From Xanthobacter sp. YC-JY1 (GTDB lineage Bacteria > Pseudomonadota > Alphaproteobacteria > Rhizobiales > Xanthobacteraceae), in NCBI RefSeq assembly GCF_021730305.1, contig NZ_CP032674.1, positions 1,783,001 through 1,847,000 on the forward strand: 64,000 nt of DNA. The letters run 5' to 3'. Made by a program: the position numbers and the translations under genes. Every line of letters starts with the position of its first letter. The stretch's first letter is position 1. The notes under the pieces were generated by a model that saw only the letters and a program-made list of their open reading frames with translations, was not told the DNA's origin and ran no database searches. Of the stretch, positions 45,075-54,328 are shown one piece after another.

Positions 45075-45617
45075 ATGGGCCGTGCCATGAAGGAGCTTCC
45101 GCTCGCGGAGGTCTACAAGCTGATCGAGCCGGGGCCGGTGGTCCTGCTCACGACGGCGGCGCGGGGGCGGGCCAACGTCATGGCCATGTCATGGCACATG
45201 ATGGTGGAGTTCACCCCGCCGCTGATCGCCTGCATCGTCTCCTCCGCCGATTTCAGCTTCAGGGCGCTGCGCACCACGAAGGAATGCGTCATCGCCATTC
45301 CCGCCGTGGCGCTGGCAGAGAAGGTGGTGGCCGTGGGCAACTGCTCCGGCGAAGAGGTGGACAAGTTCTCCGCCGTCGGGCTCACGCCCGTTCCCGCGGC
45401 GCTGGTTCAGGCGCCGCTGGTGGCCGAGTGCTTCGCAAACCTTGAGTGCCGGGTGGTGGAGACGCGCCTCGTCAACCGCTTCAACCTGTTCGTGCTGGAA
45501 GTGGTGAAGGCGTGGCGCGACCCGGCGCAGAAGGCGCCGCGCACCATTCACCATCGCGGCTACGGCACCTTCTCGGTCGATGGCGAGGAACTGAAGATCG
45601 CCTCGCGCATGCCCTGA
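45075..45617 (+). CDS. Flavin reductase-like (FMN-binding split barrel) protein
   Basis: A 180-aa FMN-binding split-barrel protein related to flavin reductases. PVVLLTTAARGRANVMAMSWHMMVEFTPPLI and CIVSSADFSFRALRTTKECVIAIP match the family core; GEEVDKF and a C-terminal VVKAW region follow. Partners or substrates cannot be assigned. TCAGGAGG precedes the ATG; the upstream open extension is not supported. It lies on the opposite strand between ruvA and ruvB and ends 5 bp from ruvA, so it interrupts the usual ruvAB operon. Confidence 0.85.
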   Translation: MGRAMKELPLAEVYKLIEPGPVVLLTTAARGRANVMAMSWHMMVEFTPPLIACIVSSADFSFRALRTTKECVIAIPAVALAEKVVAVGNCSGEEVDKFSAVGLTPVPAALVQAPLVAECFANLECRVVETRLVNRFNLFVLEVVKAWRDPAQKAPRTIHHRGYGTFSVDGEELKIASRMP

Positions 45618-45622
45618 GTGGC

Positions 45623-46243
45623 CTACTTGGCCAGTTCCTTGAGCCCGAGGCGGATCAGCGTCTCGGTCTTCGCGTCCTCACCGGCCGAGCGCAGGGCGGC
45701 GGCGATGGCGGCGTTGGCCTGGGGCGCGCCATAGCCGAGATTGACGAGGGCGGACATCGCATCCGCCGCCGCGCCGCCGGCGACGGGGGCCGCCGCCGGG
45801 GCGCCACCGATGTCGGCGAGGGAAACCGAGCCCGCGCCGAAGCCGGGCATCTTGTCCTTCAGTTCGGTGATGATGCGGGTGGCGACCCGTGGCCCGACAC
45901 CGGGCGCGCGCGCGACTGTCGTCTTGTCGCCCAGCGCGATGGCCTGCGTCAGCTCCGAGGCGGTGAGGGTGGAGAGCACCGCGAGCGCCGTCTTGGTGCC
46001 GATGCCTTGAACCCCTTGCAGCAGGCGGAACCAGTCCCGCTCCGCCGCCGAGGAGAAGCCGAACAGGCGGATCGCGTCCTCCCGGACATGGGTCTCGATG
46101 AACAGCGCCGTCGCCTCGCCCGCCCGCGGAAGGGCGGAGAGGGTGCGGCCGGAGCAATGGACGAGATAGCCCACGCCGTGCACGTCGATGATGGCGTGGT
46201 CCTCGTTCAGTTCGTCCACCACGCCTTTGAGCTTCCCGATCAT
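45623..46243 (-). CDS. ruvA: Holliday junction DNA helicase subunit RuvA
   Basis: A 206-aa junction-binding protein. OB-fold N-terminus [30 protein letters not shown], helix-hairpin-helix motifs in [18 protein letters not shown] and [19 protein letters not shown], and domain III at the C-terminus ([19 protein letters not shown]) that binds RuvB, after an Ala/Gly-rich linker. Usual length. Confidence 0.97.
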   Translation of the reverse strand: MIGKLKGVVDELNEDHAIIDVHGVGYLVHCSGRTLSALPRAGEATALFIETHVREDAIRLFGFSSAAERDWFRLLQGVQGIGTKTALAVLSTLTASELTQAIALGDKTTVARAPGVGPRVATRIITELKDKMPGFGAGSVSLADIGGAPAAAPVAGGAAADAMSALVNLGYGAPQANAAIAAALRSAGEDAKTETLIRLGLKELAK

Positions 46244-46253
46244 GTGCGACCCT

Positions 46254-46685
46254 TCAGCCCGTGGCTGCGGTGAAAAAGACGAAGGTGGCGAGCGCGCCGA
46301 GGCCGGTGCGAACCATATGCAGCTGCCCCCAATTGGCGATGAGCCGGCGCGTGTGCGGCCCGGCTTCCTCTTCCCGCGCGCCCATGAGCGCTCGGTTGGT
46401 GGGCATGATGCCGACCAGCGTGAACGGCCAGTTGGCGATCATCAACACCGCGCCGGCGAGCCAGCGCCAGTCATTGTCCGTGGCGAAGGCGGTGGCGCCC
46501 AGCAGGGCGCCGGCCAAAGCCAGCGTCGCCTGCATGGCGAAGCCGCGCCGATAGGCCGGTTTCCACTGGGCGAGCGCCGCACCGTCCGGCAGCATCAGCC
46601 GCGCAGGCTGCTCCACCGCATTGATATAGAAGGCGGCGCCGGTGAAGACGGCCGCCGTGACGAGCGCCAGCTGTCCATAGATCAT
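46254..46685 (-). CDS. DUF1772-like membrane protein
   Basis: A 143-aa protein with four hydrophobic helices: [58 protein letters not shown] and [12 protein letters not shown]. The [28 protein letters not shown] and the C-terminal [13 protein letters not shown] motifs fit the DUF1772 (anthrone-oxygenase-like) family. The second of two ATGs is chosen because AGGGG lies 9 nt before it. It lies between ruvC and ruvA in the same direction; function unknown. Confidence 0.82.
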   Translation of the reverse strand: MIYGQLALVTAAVFTGAAFYINAVEQPARLMLPDGAALAQWKPAYRRGFAMQATLALAGALLGATAFATDNDWRWLAGAVLMIANWPFTLVGIMPTNRALMGAREEEAGPHTRRLIANWGQLHMVRTGLGALATFVFFTAATG

Positions 46686-46715
46686 GGCGAGCATCCCCTG
46701 GGGTCGCCGGGGAGT

Positions 46716-47225
46716 TTACAGCGCCGCGCGCGCACGCGCAGCCGCACCGCGATGGTGGGCGTGCGTGATGGCGATGGCGAGGGCGTCGGAGGCGTCGTCG
46801 GTCTCGGGCGTCGCCTTGGGCAGGAGGATGCCGATCATCATGCGCACCTGGGCCTTTTCGGCCCGGCCGGCGCCCACCACGCTCTTCTTCACCAGCAGCG
46901 GCGCATATTCGGCAACGGGCAGCCCCATCTGCGCCGGGGCCAGCATGACGACCCCGCGTGCTTGGCCGAGCTTCAGGGTCGATGACGGGTTCATGTTCAC
47001 GAACGTCTCCTCCACCGCCGCCTCGGCCGGGGCGAAGCGCAGGAGAACATCCACCAGACCGCGATGCAGGAAGGCCAGCCGCTCGGCCATCTCGCCCGCC
47101 TCGGGGGGCAGGATGGTGCCGCAGGCGACGAAGGAGAGGCGCGAGCCCAGCACGTCGATGACGCCCCAGCCCGTGCGGCGAAGGCCCGGGTCGAGGCCGA
47201 GGATGCGAATCGCGTTCAGGTCCAT
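46716..47225 (-). CDS. ruvC: Crossover junction endodeoxyribonuclease RuvC
   Basis: A 169-aa Holliday junction resolvase. Catalytic acids are visible in [16 protein letters not shown] (Asp), [23 protein letters not shown] (Glu), and the C-terminal [16 protein letters not shown] (Asp pair). The start before Asp-Leu-Asn-Ala fits family length; the frame extends 19 codons upstream without support. First of the ruv group on this strand, downstream of the PodJ-like gene. Confidence 0.96.
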   Translation of the reverse strand: MDLNAIRILGLDPGLRRTGWGVIDVLGSRLSFVACGTILPPEAGEMAERLAFLHRGLVDVLLRFAPAEAAVEETFVNMNPSSTLKLGQARGVVMLAPAQMGLPVAEYAPLLVKKSVVGAGRAEKAQVRMMIGILLPKATPETDDASDALAIAITHAHHRGAAARARAAL

Positions 47226-47290
47226 GGGGCCAAGGTGCGCCAGCGGGCGAACCGGGGAAAGGGGATGCCGGGAGACCGGCACCCCATCCC

Positions 47291-49861
47291 TCAGCGCGTG
47301 GCGCCGGCGGAGCTTGCGACCCGCGTCGCAGCCTTAGTGGGGGTGGCACCGGCCACCACATCGGGGGCCTGCTCCTGCCATTCCGGCTTGATGGTCACCG
47401 TATTGGCGGCGGCGACCGGTGTCGCGGGAACGAAGGCGGTGGAGGCCTGCTGGGCCTTGGCCAGCACGGCGGGATCGGCGTCGCGGCTCAGGATGTCGCG
47501 CTTGCGGGCGCTGTCCTCGTCGCCCTGACGGGCGGCGAGATCGAGCCACTTCCAGGCTTCCGCCGCGTCGGCGCTCACGCCGAGGCCTCGGGCATAGATG
47601 ACGCCCAGATTGTACTGGCTGTCGCGATGGCCGAGATCGGCGGCGGCGCGGAACCACTTGAGCGCGCCGACCCAGTCCGGCTTGCCGTTGAGGCCCGGCA
47701 GGGTGCCCTCGGACAGAAGCATGGCAAGAGCGTGCATGGCGCGCACGTTCCCTTGCTCGGCGGCCCAGGTGTAGAAGCGTCGCGCCTCGCCCATGTCCTT
47801 TCCGGCCGACTCATAGAGTGCGCCGAGCCTGAGGGCGGCCGGGGCAGAGCCCCGCTGCACCGCATAGCCGAGCCATTTGGTGGCGGCGTCGAGATCGACG
47901 TCGGTGCCCCGGCCTTCCGCATAGCGGCCGGCGACGAGGAAGGCGGCGGCGGGATCGCCGTCGCGGGCGGCGGTCTGCAAAGCCGACGGGCCGATGGCCG
48001 GCGGCAGTTCGGTCGGGGTCACCCCGGCGACGGCAGGGGCGGCGAGCCGGCGCAGGGCTTCGGTCAGGCCGGTGACGATCTCCGGCCCGTTGCGCACGGC
48101 CATGCCCACGCTGAGGCCGGTGAAGACGGTGGTCGCACCCGCAATCAGGGCCACCATGGCAATGTGGCGGCGCCGCGCGAACAGGCTGGCGAACACACCC
48201 GGCGTGTGCGGGCGGCGTTCGCGGGCCTTCTCGGTCTTGCGGGGACGCTTCTCGACGCGCGGACGCTCCTCCTCCGCTTCCTTTGCGTGCGCGGGGGGCG
48301 TGCCCCAGTCGACGCGGCGGTTCGGGCGCGGCCACGGCACGTCGCTCGCGGCGGCGCGAAGGGTGCTTTCAAGCGGATCAGCCTCGGCGGCGTCGCCTGC
48401 GGAGCGATGCTGCGGCTGCGTCGCGGCATGGTCGGCGCGGGCCTGAGGGGCCGGCTGGTGCTCCGGCTCCTGGTAGGCGGGTTCCTGGTAGGCGGGCTCC
48501 TGGTAGGTATGGGGCTGCGGGGCCTCCTCATAGAGGGGCTCCTGATAATATCCCCGCTCCGGATACACCGTCTCTTGATACGCGGCTTCGTGTGCCGGCG
48601 CCGTCCGGGGGGCATAGGTGCCGTCCCCTTCCTGCGCGAGGGCGACGGAAATGCTGTCGAGCTGCTGCTCCAGCTCGGTGGCGTAGAGCTCGCCGGCCCG
48701 GCGCTCCATCTCGTCCTGGCGGGCTTCGAGAGCGGCAAGGCCGCGCTTCAAGCCGAGCACGGCGGAACCGTCCGGATGGTCCGAAACTTTTGCCGCCACG
48801 GCTGCGGCGGCCTCGTTGGCGACCGAGCGGGTATCCTCGCGGACATTGCGGACTTCTTCGCTGAGGCGCCGGAGGCCTGATTCGATCTCGTCGAGCCGGC
48901 CAAGCCGGTCATGGGCCTGACGCAGCTGGTCCGACAGGCCAGACAGGTGCCGCTCCATCGCATCGACGAGCGGATTGCCCGACCGGCCGTTCTCCTCCGC
49001 CGCGGCGAGACGCGCAGTGATGGCTCCGAGCCGCTGGGAGATTTCAAGTCCGAGCGCCGGCGAGACGCTCGCCGCCTGATCGGAAATCTGCCCGGACATC
49101 TGATCGAGCCGGGCGTGGACGCCGTTGAGCGATTCGAGAAGGGAGGTGCGCAGGTGTTCGCTTGCCTGCGCATCGCCGGCGCGGCCGCGCGCCTCCACCT
49201 CGGCGAAGCGCCGCAGGAGGGCATCGGCATTGCGCTCGAAATCGCCGGCCGCCTCGGTGAGACGCCGGGCGGCCTGTTCGCCGGCGAGGGCGACGCCCTC
49301 GGCGCAGGCGTTGAGCCGCTGGGCGAGCTTCGCCATGGCGTCCTGTCCCTGCGGACTGGTGACGAGGCGCTGCACGAGGTCGCGCATCTCGTTCATCTGG
49401 CTCTGCAGGCGGGCGACCTCCACCGGGTCCACGGCGCGGGCGCCGAGAAGGTCGATCTTGCGGCCGAGGGCATCGATGCCCGATTCGACCACCTTGAAGC
49501 GCTCGCCAAAGCGGTCGTTGCGGCCCACCTGGCCCAGGCTGTCGCGGATGGAGGCGAGCTCGTCGAGGATTGCCTGGTCCGCCCCGTCCCGGGTTGCGCC
49601 GGCCTCGCGCAGGTCATCGACGCGGCGGGAGAGAAGGGTGATGGCGCGGTCCATCTCGGTGACGGCCCGCTTGGGGGCTGCCGTCGCCAGACGCTCACGC
49701 AGGATGCCGATTTCTCCGCGCAGGGCCTCGATGGCCGAGGCGGGGAGATCGAAGACGTCCCATGCGGGGACGTCCGGATGATCGGCCTGCGCATGGGGAT
49801 CGAAGCCGTGATGGCTTTCGAAGCCCGGGCGTGTCCGGGCCGTGCGCTCAAAACGCTCCAT
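47291..49861 (-). CDS. PodJ-like polar organiser: coiled coil, one membrane helix, periplasmic Sel1 repeats
   Basis: An 856-aa protein with the PodJ layout. Residues 1-420 are mostly coiled coil with apolipoprotein-like heptads ([31 protein letters not shown]). A Pro/Tyr/Glu-rich stretch with repeated YQEPAYQEP follows at about 430-480, then a basic segment ([14 protein letters not shown]). A single transmembrane helix lies near 568-588 ([20 protein letters not shown]). The periplasmic end has three to four Sel1/TPR-like repeats (AAKWLGYA-, [12 protein letters not shown]-, [11 protein letters not shown]-, [11 protein letters not shown]-type). PodJ recruits division and polarity factors to one pole. 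ATG chosen after GGGAGG. GANTC and CtrA-like sites lie upstream. Assignment to PodJ is by architecture, not alignment. Confidence 0.75.
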   Translation of the reverse strand: MERFERTARTRPGFESHHGFDPHAQADHPDVPAWDVFDLPASAIEALRGEIGILRERLATAAPKRAVTEMDRAITLLSRRVDDLREAGATRDGADQAILDELASIRDSLGQVGRNDRFGERFKVVESGIDALGRKIDLLGARAVDPVEVARLQSQMNEMRDLVQRLVTSPQGQDAMAKLAQRLNACAEGVALAGEQAARRLTEAAGDFERNADALLRRFAEVEARGRAGDAQASEHLRTSLLESLNGVHARLDQMSGQISDQAASVSPALGLEISQRLGAITARLAAAEENGRSGNPLVDAMERHLSGLSDQLRQAHDRLGRLDEIESGLRRLSEEVRNVREDTRSVANEAAAAVAAKVSDHPDGSAVLGLKRGLAALEARQDEMERRAGELYATELEQQLDSISVALAQEGDGTYAPRTAPAHEAAYQETVYPERGYYQEPLYEEAPQPHTYQEPAYQEPAYQEPEHQPAPQARADHAATQPQHRSAGDAAEADPLESTLRAAASDVPWPRPNRRVDWGTPPAHAKEAEEERPRVEKRPRKTEKARERRPHTPGVFASLFARRRHIAMVALIAGATTVFTGLSVGMAVRNGPEIVTGLTEALRRLAAPAVAGVTPTELPPAIGPSALQTAARDGDPAAAFLVAGRYAEGRGTDVDLDAATKWLGYAVQRGSAPAALRLGALYESAGKDMGEARRFYTWAAEQGNVRAMHALAMLLSEGTLPGLNGKPDWVGALKWFRAAADLGHRDSQYNLGVIYARGLGVSADAAEAWKWLDLAARQGDEDSARKRDILSRDADPAVLAKAQQASTAFVPATPVAAANTVTIKPEWQEQAPDVVAGATPTKAATRVASSAGATR

Positions 49862-49916
49862 TGCGGCCTCCCGCGGGGCGAACGGACGACCTTGAGGTGT
49901 CAAAGTACCATGCCCC

Positions 49917-49970
49917 GATTCGGTGATGTCCTCAGCTCAGAATCTGGGATCAAGGTAAATTGCCGGTTAA
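49917..49970 (-). promoter_or_regulatory. Cell-cycle-type promoter: two GANTC sites plus CtrA-like box
   Basis: GATTC and GAATC (CcrM methylation sites, 49917 and 49940) are followed by TAAA-TTGCCGG-TTAA at 49956-49970, one mismatch from the CtrA consensus TTAA-N7-TTAA and ending in the TTAACCAT half-site. All lie within 110 bp upstream of the PodJ-like start. Caulobacter podJ is reported to be under cell-cycle control; the same logic here is inferred. Confidence 0.5.
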
Positions 49971-50204
49971 CCATGCGCGCCGCGGTCGGCAGGGGCGATC
50001 TGGCGGTGACGGGCGGCACAGGTGGACGCTCTCGCCGGGTCGAGAGTGCATTGCGGCGAAATCTGGCCGCATCTTCATCGCAATTTTCATCGCCCGCAGC
50101 CCGGGTAGCGCGCCCCTACGTCCGGGCTATCTGTTCGGCACCCTCCGCTGCGGCAACCTGAGAGAGCTTGAGCGGCGCTGTTCGAGCAGCAAGTGCGTCT
50201 ATCT

Positions 50205-50226
50205 AAGTCTATGATTTTATAGACTT
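50205..50226. promoter_or_regulatory. Perfect AT-rich palindrome in podJ-like/merR gap
   Basis: AAGTCTAT-GATTTT-ATAGACTT, an 8-bp perfect inverted repeat with a 6-bp spacer, in a conspicuous AT-rich island. An extra GTCTAT lies just upstream and GTAAC-T-GTTAC just downstream. It is a likely regulator-binding site or origin of a long leader, about 240 bp from the MerR start. The binding protein is unknown. Confidence 0.45.
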
Positions 50227-50466
50227 GTAACTGTTACTTTCCCCTACGGTAGCCCCTAGAACCTCCCCACGACAGCGGCGCGACGGTAGGCATAGTGGCG
50301 CTGCGGCACCTCGGGGTTCGGTCTGATCATTTCCAGTCCGCCGAGACAGCCGGTTCCGCTCTTGGGGAGCGCACGTGACGTGCGTGGGGGGGGCGGCGAC
50401 CACGACATGATCGTCACCGGCCATCGTCCGCGCCACGGACTTTATGGCGATAAGGGGAATAGAGGC

Positions 50467-50907
50467 ATGGACGCCAACACGTTCGAGAAGACTTTCGACC
50501 ACGGACTGGGATCCGTCGTTCCTTCGCAGACCCATGTGGCTGCCGAGGCCTACCGCGAGGGCGTGGTCTTCACCATCGGCGACCTCTCCCGCGAGTTCGG
50601 GATCACCCTGCGCGCCCTGCGCTTCTACGAGGACAAGGGCCTCATCTCTCCCCGCCGTGATGGCATGACCCGGCTTTATTCCGAATCCGATCGCAAGCGT
50701 CTGGCTGTGATCCTGAAGGGCAAGCACCTCGGCTTCACCCTGGGGGAGATCCGGGCGCTGGTCGCGGCCCATGAAGGTGGCGAGAGCGAGCTGTCTCTGT
50801 CGCGCGATCGCTGCCTGTCGCAGATCGCCCAGCTTGAGCGTCAGCGCGGCGAGATCGACACTGCCATCGCCGAGCTGAAGTCCATGGCCACGGCGTTCGC
50901 CGCCTGA
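50467..50907 (+). CDS. MerR-family transcriptional regulator
   Basis: A 146-aa MerR-type regulator. Residues 30-110 form the winged HTH: FTIGDLSREFGITLRALRFYEDKGLISPRRDGMTRLYSESDRKRL. A dimerisation helix follows (LSQIAQLERQRGEIDTAIAELKSM). There is no Cys-rich metal-binding or large drug-binding domain, so it may sense no metal. AGAGG precedes the ATG; a longer frame upstream lacks support. It is monocistronic with its own terminator and a long leader of about 240 bp after an AT-rich palindrome. Confidence 0.9.
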   Translation: MDANTFEKTFDHGLGSVVPSQTHVAAEAYREGVVFTIGDLSREFGITLRALRFYEDKGLISPRRDGMTRLYSESDRKRLAVILKGKHLGFTLGEIRALVAAHEGGESELSLSRDRCLSQIAQLERQRGEIDTAIAELKSMATAFAA

Positions 50908-50953
50908 GGCCGAAGGAGAGGCGGTGATGCCGCCTCTCAAGAGACCTGAATGC

Positions 50954-50985
50954 GAGCGGCCCGGTCTTGCCGGGCGCTCATTTTC
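50954..50985 (+). terminator. Terminator between MerR gene and yebC (convergent)
   Basis: GAGCGGCCCGG-TCTTG-CCGGGCGCTC forms a 10-bp stem with one bulged G, followed by ATTTTCTT. It serves the MerR gene; it lies just after the convergent yebC stop and could stop both. Confidence 0.75.
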
Positions 50986-51002
50986 TTACGGCGGGCGCCG
51001 GA

Positions 51003-51749
51003 TCAGGCGCTCAGCTTCGCCAGCAGAGCGTCGGACAGCTCGAAATTGGCGGTGACGGTCTGCACGTCGTCATTGTCCTCGAGGGTCTCGACGAGGCGCA
51101 TGAGCTTCTCGCCGGTCTCGTCGTCCACCGCGACGGTGTTCTGCGGCCGCCAGATGAGGGCGGCCTTGCTGGGCTCGCCGAACTTCTGCTCCAGCGCCCG
51201 CTGGACTTCGGCCAGGTTGTCCGCCGCGCAGATCACCTCATGACCATCCTCGCTGGAGGACACGTCGTCCGCGCCCGCCTCGATGGCCGCTTCCATCATG
51301 GTGTCCGCGTCCGCCTTGTTGGCCGCATACTCGATGCGCCCCACACGGTCGAACATGAAGGACACCGCGCCGGTCTCGGCGAGGTTGCCGCCCGACTTGG
51401 TGAAGTAGGAGCGGACTTCCGAGGCCGTGCGGTTGCGGTTGTCAGTGAGCGCCTCGACGATCACGGCGACGCCGCCCGGGCCGTAGCCCTCATAGCGAAT
51501 CTCGTCGTAATTCTCGGTATCGGCACCGGACGCCTTCTTGATGGCGCGGTCGATATTGTCCTTGGGCATGTTCTCGGCGCGGGCCGCGAGGATGGCGGCG
51601 CGCAGGCGCGCGTTCATGTTGGGATCCGGCAGGCCCATCTTGGCCGACACCGTGATTTCGCGCGCCAGCTTGGAGAACAGCTTGGAACGCATCGCGTCCT
51701 GCCGCCCCTTGCGGTGCATGATGTTCTTGAATTGTGAATGCCCGGCCAT
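51003..51749 (-). CDS. yebC: YebC/PmpR-family regulatory protein
   Basis: A 248-aa protein of the YebC family. The start [19 protein letters not shown] and the motifs [41 protein letters not shown] are diagnostic. YebC proteins act as DNA-binding regulators or, as shown recently for some, as translation factors relieving stalling on proline stretches. In many proteobacteria yebC stands beside ruvCAB; here it heads the same-strand block but is separated by the MerR and PodJ-like genes. Confidence 0.96.
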   Translation of the reverse strand: MAGHSQFKNIMHRKGRQDAMRSKLFSKLAREITVSAKMGLPDPNMNARLRAAILAARAENMPKDNIDRAIKKASGADTENYDEIRYEGYGPGGVAVIVEALTDNRNRTASEVRSYFTKSGGNLAETGAVSFMFDRVGRIEYAANKADADTMMEAAIEAGADDVSSSEDGHEVICAADNLAEVQRALEQKFGEPSKAALIWRPQNTVAVDDETGEKLMRLVETLEDNDDVQTVTANFELSDALLAKLSA

Positions 51750-51918
51750 GGCCACCGTCCCGTTGTGCGGACCCGCCCCGCGCCCCGCGCAAGCGGCGCC
51801 GCCCGGACCGATCCTGTTGACTGGATCGGGCCTTATAGGCGGCCCGACGGGAAAAGGGCAAGGAAGCGGGTGCAGCATGGCGCGGCCGCGCATTTCCTGC
51901 CGCTAGGGCAGGGGGGCG

Positions 51919-52740
51919 TCAGTCCCAGAAGGTCGGCCGGGACGGCTCCAGCCCGGCGCCGAGGCGCACGGCCGCTACCTTTACCGCAAGGCCGGTCCGG
52001 TCGTCTGTCTCCACCGCGACGCCGGACAGCGCCGCCGGGCCGGACGCCGGCTCGAACCGGCCGGAGGCGAGCTTGCGGGTGAAGCGCCGCAGCGGCTCTT
52101 CCTTGTCCATGCCGATCACGCCGTCATAGGCACCGCACATGCCCGCATCGGTCATGTAGGCGGTGCCGCCGGAGAGAATGCGGTAATCGGCGGTGGGGAC
52201 ATGGGTGTGGGTGCCCACCACGAGGGAGGCGCGGCCGTCACAGAAATGACCGATGGCCTGCTTCTCGCTGGTGGTCTCGGCGTGAACGTCCACCACGATG
52301 GCATCCACCATCTCGCCCAGCGTGGCCCCGTCCAGTGCCCGATCGAGGCCGGCGAAGGGGTCGTCGAGCGGGTCCATGAAGATGCGGCCCATAACGTTCA
52401 ACACCAGCACCCGCGCGCCGTTGCGCGCTTCCACCAGTGTGGCGCCGCGGCCGGGGGTGCCGGGCGGATAGTTCAGCGGACGGACCAGAGCGGGGGCGCG
52501 CTCGATGAAGACGAGGGCGTCGCGCTGGTCGAAGGCGTGGTTGCCGAGGGTGATGGCGTCGGCGCCGGCGGCGCGCAGCTCGTCATAGATCGCCTCGGTG
52601 ATGCCGAAGCCGCCGGCGGCATTCTCGCCATTCACCACAACGAGATCGAGGGACCATTGGGCGACGAGGCCCGGCAGGTGCGACACGACGCATTCGCGGC
52701 CCGAGCGGCCGACGACATCGCCAAGAAACAGAATGCGCAT
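51919..52740 (-). CDS. YmdB-type metallophosphoesterase
   Basis: A 273-aa calcineurin-like phosphoesterase of the TIGR00282/YmdB family (cAMP or 2',3'-cyclic nucleotide phosphodiesterases). Metal-site motifs are LFLGDVVGRSGR (Asp), VVNGENAAGGFGIT (Asn/Glu), TLGNHAFDQ (Asn-His), DVHAETTSEK and GTHTHVPTAD. The Bacillus namesake affects biofilm and motility; the role here is unproven. It follows the 5-formyl-THF cyclo-ligase gene by 42 bp. Confidence 0.93.
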   Translation of the reverse strand: MRILFLGDVVGRSGRECVVSHLPGLVAQWSLDLVVVNGENAAGGFGITEAIYDELRAAGADAITLGNHAFDQRDALVFIERAPALVRPLNYPPGTPGRGATLVEARNGARVLVLNVMGRIFMDPLDDPFAGLDRALDGATLGEMVDAIVVDVHAETTSEKQAIGHFCDGRASLVVGTHTHVPTADYRILSGGTAYMTDAGMCGAYDGVIGMDKEEPLRRFTRKLASGRFEPASGPAALSGVAVETDDRTGLAVKVAAVRLGAGLEPSRPTFWD

Positions 52741-52782
52741 GAACTTTTCCGGCAGGCACGAAAGAGGGGCAGCGGGCGGGCG

Positions 52783-53394
52783 TCAGGGGCGCGCCGTCAC
52801 GCTGAAAGATTCCCTTTCCGTTATCATCATGTCCACCGGCTCGTCATGGGGTTCGGCGGGAACCTCTTCGACCTCCTGGCACGCAAAGGCATAGCCCAGA
52901 GCCCGCACCGGGCGTCGGACACGAAGCAGGGCGAGCGTGCGGTCATAGAAGCCGGCGCCGTAGCCGATGCGGTAGCCGCGCCGATCAAAGGCGGCGAGGG
53001 GCACCGTCAGCACGTCGGGAACGACTTCCTCGGCATCGGCGGGCGGCTCGGGGATACGGAAGGCGCCTGCGGGGATCAGCGTATCTTCGGCCCGCCACAG
53101 TCGGAACAGCAGCGGCCGGTCGCGGCCGAGGATGACAGGCAAAGCGAGGCGGGCGCGCCGGGCGCGCAGCTCGGCCGCAAGCGGGGCGGTGTCGATCTCA
53201 TCGCGGAAGGCACAGAAGAGAGAGACAGTCAGGCCGGAGATGTCGCCCAAGGCGGCGACAGCATACCGAGCCGCGGCTTCGGACGCTGCCCGGCGGGCCT
53301 CCGGCCCCATGGCCGCGCGCCGTCCGAGAGCGAGGAGGCGCAGCCGCTTCTTTTCGGCGGCCAGACGTTCGCCGGCCGCATCTTCAGAGGCCAT
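52783..53394 (-). CDS. 5-formyltetrahydrofolate cyclo-ligase
   Basis: A 203-aa enzyme converting 5-formyl-THF to 5,10-methenyl-THF with ATP. N-terminal EKKRLRLLALGRRAAM, the ATP-binding RLWRAEDTLIPAGAFRIPEP and the glycine-rich RRGYRIGYGAGFYDRTL are typical. It stands after 6S RNA and zapA, the conserved zapA-ssrS-ygfA order, and in other bacteria is read through from ssrS. ATG chosen at Met-Ala-Ser-Glu, after an open but unsupported extension. Confidence 0.94.
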   Translation of the reverse strand: MASEDAAGERLAAEKKRLRLLALGRRAAMGPEARRAASEAAARYAVAALGDISGLTVSLFCAFRDEIDTAPLAAELRARRARLALPVILGRDRPLLFRLWRAEDTLIPAGAFRIPEPPADAEEVVPDVLTVPLAAFDRRGYRIGYGAGFYDRTLALLRVRRPVRALGYAFACQEVEEVPAEPHDEPVDMMITERESFSVTARP

Positions 53395-53435
53395 GTCGTT
53401 TGAAGCGTGTCGTGAAGGGAAGACGTGCGGAGCCA

Positions 53436-53580
53436 CAAAAGCCGTCGGAGGTCGATCCCGGGAAACCTACAACGTAGGTGGGCGCCATATGTCCAAGCCC
53501 GGAGGCGAGGTCAGGGACAGCTCCCTTAAGGATCGATAAGGCCCCGGGGAAAAGTCTCCTAACGAGCCCCGCAGCCCCGC
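53436..53580 (-). ncRNA. ssrS: 6S RNA (approximate ends)
   Basis: Reading the minus strand, the segment contains TTAAGGGAGCTGTCCCTGAC and GCGCCCACCTAC flanking an apical arm, with closing pairs TCGATCC/GGATCGA and GTTAGGAG/CTCCGAC. This is the known alphaproteobacterial 6S layout and the position between zapA and the cyclo-ligase gene is the classic one. 6S RNA mimics an open promoter and sequesters sigma70 RNA polymerase. Ends are estimates; the 5' end could be some 20 nt off either way. Confidence 0.82.
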
Positions 53581-53634
53581 ATTGCCAATGTAGGGACGAA
53601 AGGGGCGTGACGCCAGTCCCTTCGGGCCGAAGCT

Positions 53635-54018
53635 TCAGCCCATCCCCACCGTTCCGCGCTCCTTGGGCGCAAGCTCCGCCACAAGGCGCTCGATGCGCTC
53701 GGCCACGGCGTCGATGGTGCGGGCCACCTCTTCCTCGCTGGCCTCGATGCGGGCCATGGCGGAGGCGCGGGCGTCGCGCTGGCTCTCGATATCGCTCTCC
53801 AGCGCGCGGATGCGGCCGCGGGCCGAGGCCAGCTCGTCAGCGATGGTGATGGCGGCCATGACGACGAGGCGCTGGTCGCCGATCTCGCCGAACGCGCCGC
53901 GCAATTGCGTGATGCGGTCGTCGATGTCCCGGGCGAGGCGGATGAGGTGTTCTTCCTGCCCCTCGTCGCAGGCCATCCTGTATTGCCGGCCCGCAATGGT
54001 GACGGAGACGTGCGGCAT
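53635..54018 (-). CDS. zapA: Cell division protein ZapA
   Basis: A 127-aa FtsZ-ring-stabilising protein. N-terminal VSVTIAGRQYRMACDEGQEEHLIRLA is the ZapA core, then a long coiled coil (ARGRIRALESDIESQRDARASA). The ATG before Pro-His-Val was preferred; a GTG 12 bp upstream would overlap the DUF4164 gene. zapA lies just upstream of 6S RNA. Confidence 0.93.
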   Translation of the reverse strand: MPHVSVTIAGRQYRMACDEGQEEHLIRLARDIDDRITQLRGAFGEIGDQRLVVMAAITIADELASARGRIRALESDIESQRDARASAMARIEASEEEVARTIDAVAERIERLVAELAPKERGTVGMG

Positions 54019-54022
54019 CGCC

Positions 54023-54328
54023 TCAGCCACCGTGGGTCGCGAGCACGTCGCGAATGGTGCTCATGGCCACGTCGAGGCGGCGGATGATCTCGCGCCCCGC
54101 TTCTTCCACCTCGCCGGCCTCCGCCTGGGCCACGTCGAGCTCGGCGGCGAGCCGGGCGCGGTCGTTGCCGAGGGCGTGGAGCTGGGCCAGCAGCGCCTCC
54201 TGATGCCGATCGGCGTCGCGCCGGCGATCGATGGCGTCGGTGAGCGCATCGAGCGCGGCGTGGAGGCGCCGGGTCGCCGCCTCAATGGGGGCGTCCTGCA
54301 GCGGCGGGCGTTGCTTCAGCGCGTACAT
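54023..54328 (-). CDS. DUF4164 coiled-coil protein
   Basis: A 101-aa, largely helical protein of the DUF4164 family, found beside zapA in Rhizobiales. Heptads such as AATRRLHAALDALTDAIDRR and LAAELDVAQAEAGEVEEAG suggest a coiled coil. It probably assists ZapA/FtsZ-ring function, but no role is demonstrated. Ends 4 bp before the zapA ATG. Confidence 0.86.
   Translation of the reverse strand: MYALKQRPPLQDAPIEAATRRLHAALDALTDAIDRRRDADRHQEALLAQLHALGNDRARLAAELDVAQAEAGEVEEAGREIIRRLDVAMSTIRDVLATHGG

Larger units (their letters stand above)
49862..50466. other. Intergenic divergent promoter region of PodJ-like and MerR genes
   Basis: 605 bp between divergent genes, the longest gap in the window. It holds two GANTC sites and a CtrA-like box near the PodJ-like gene and an AT-rich palindrome in its centre. 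The 240 bp before the MerR gene include direct CCCCTA repeats and GTAAC-T-GTTAC, but I see no convincing small gene or RNA. Confidence 0.5.
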
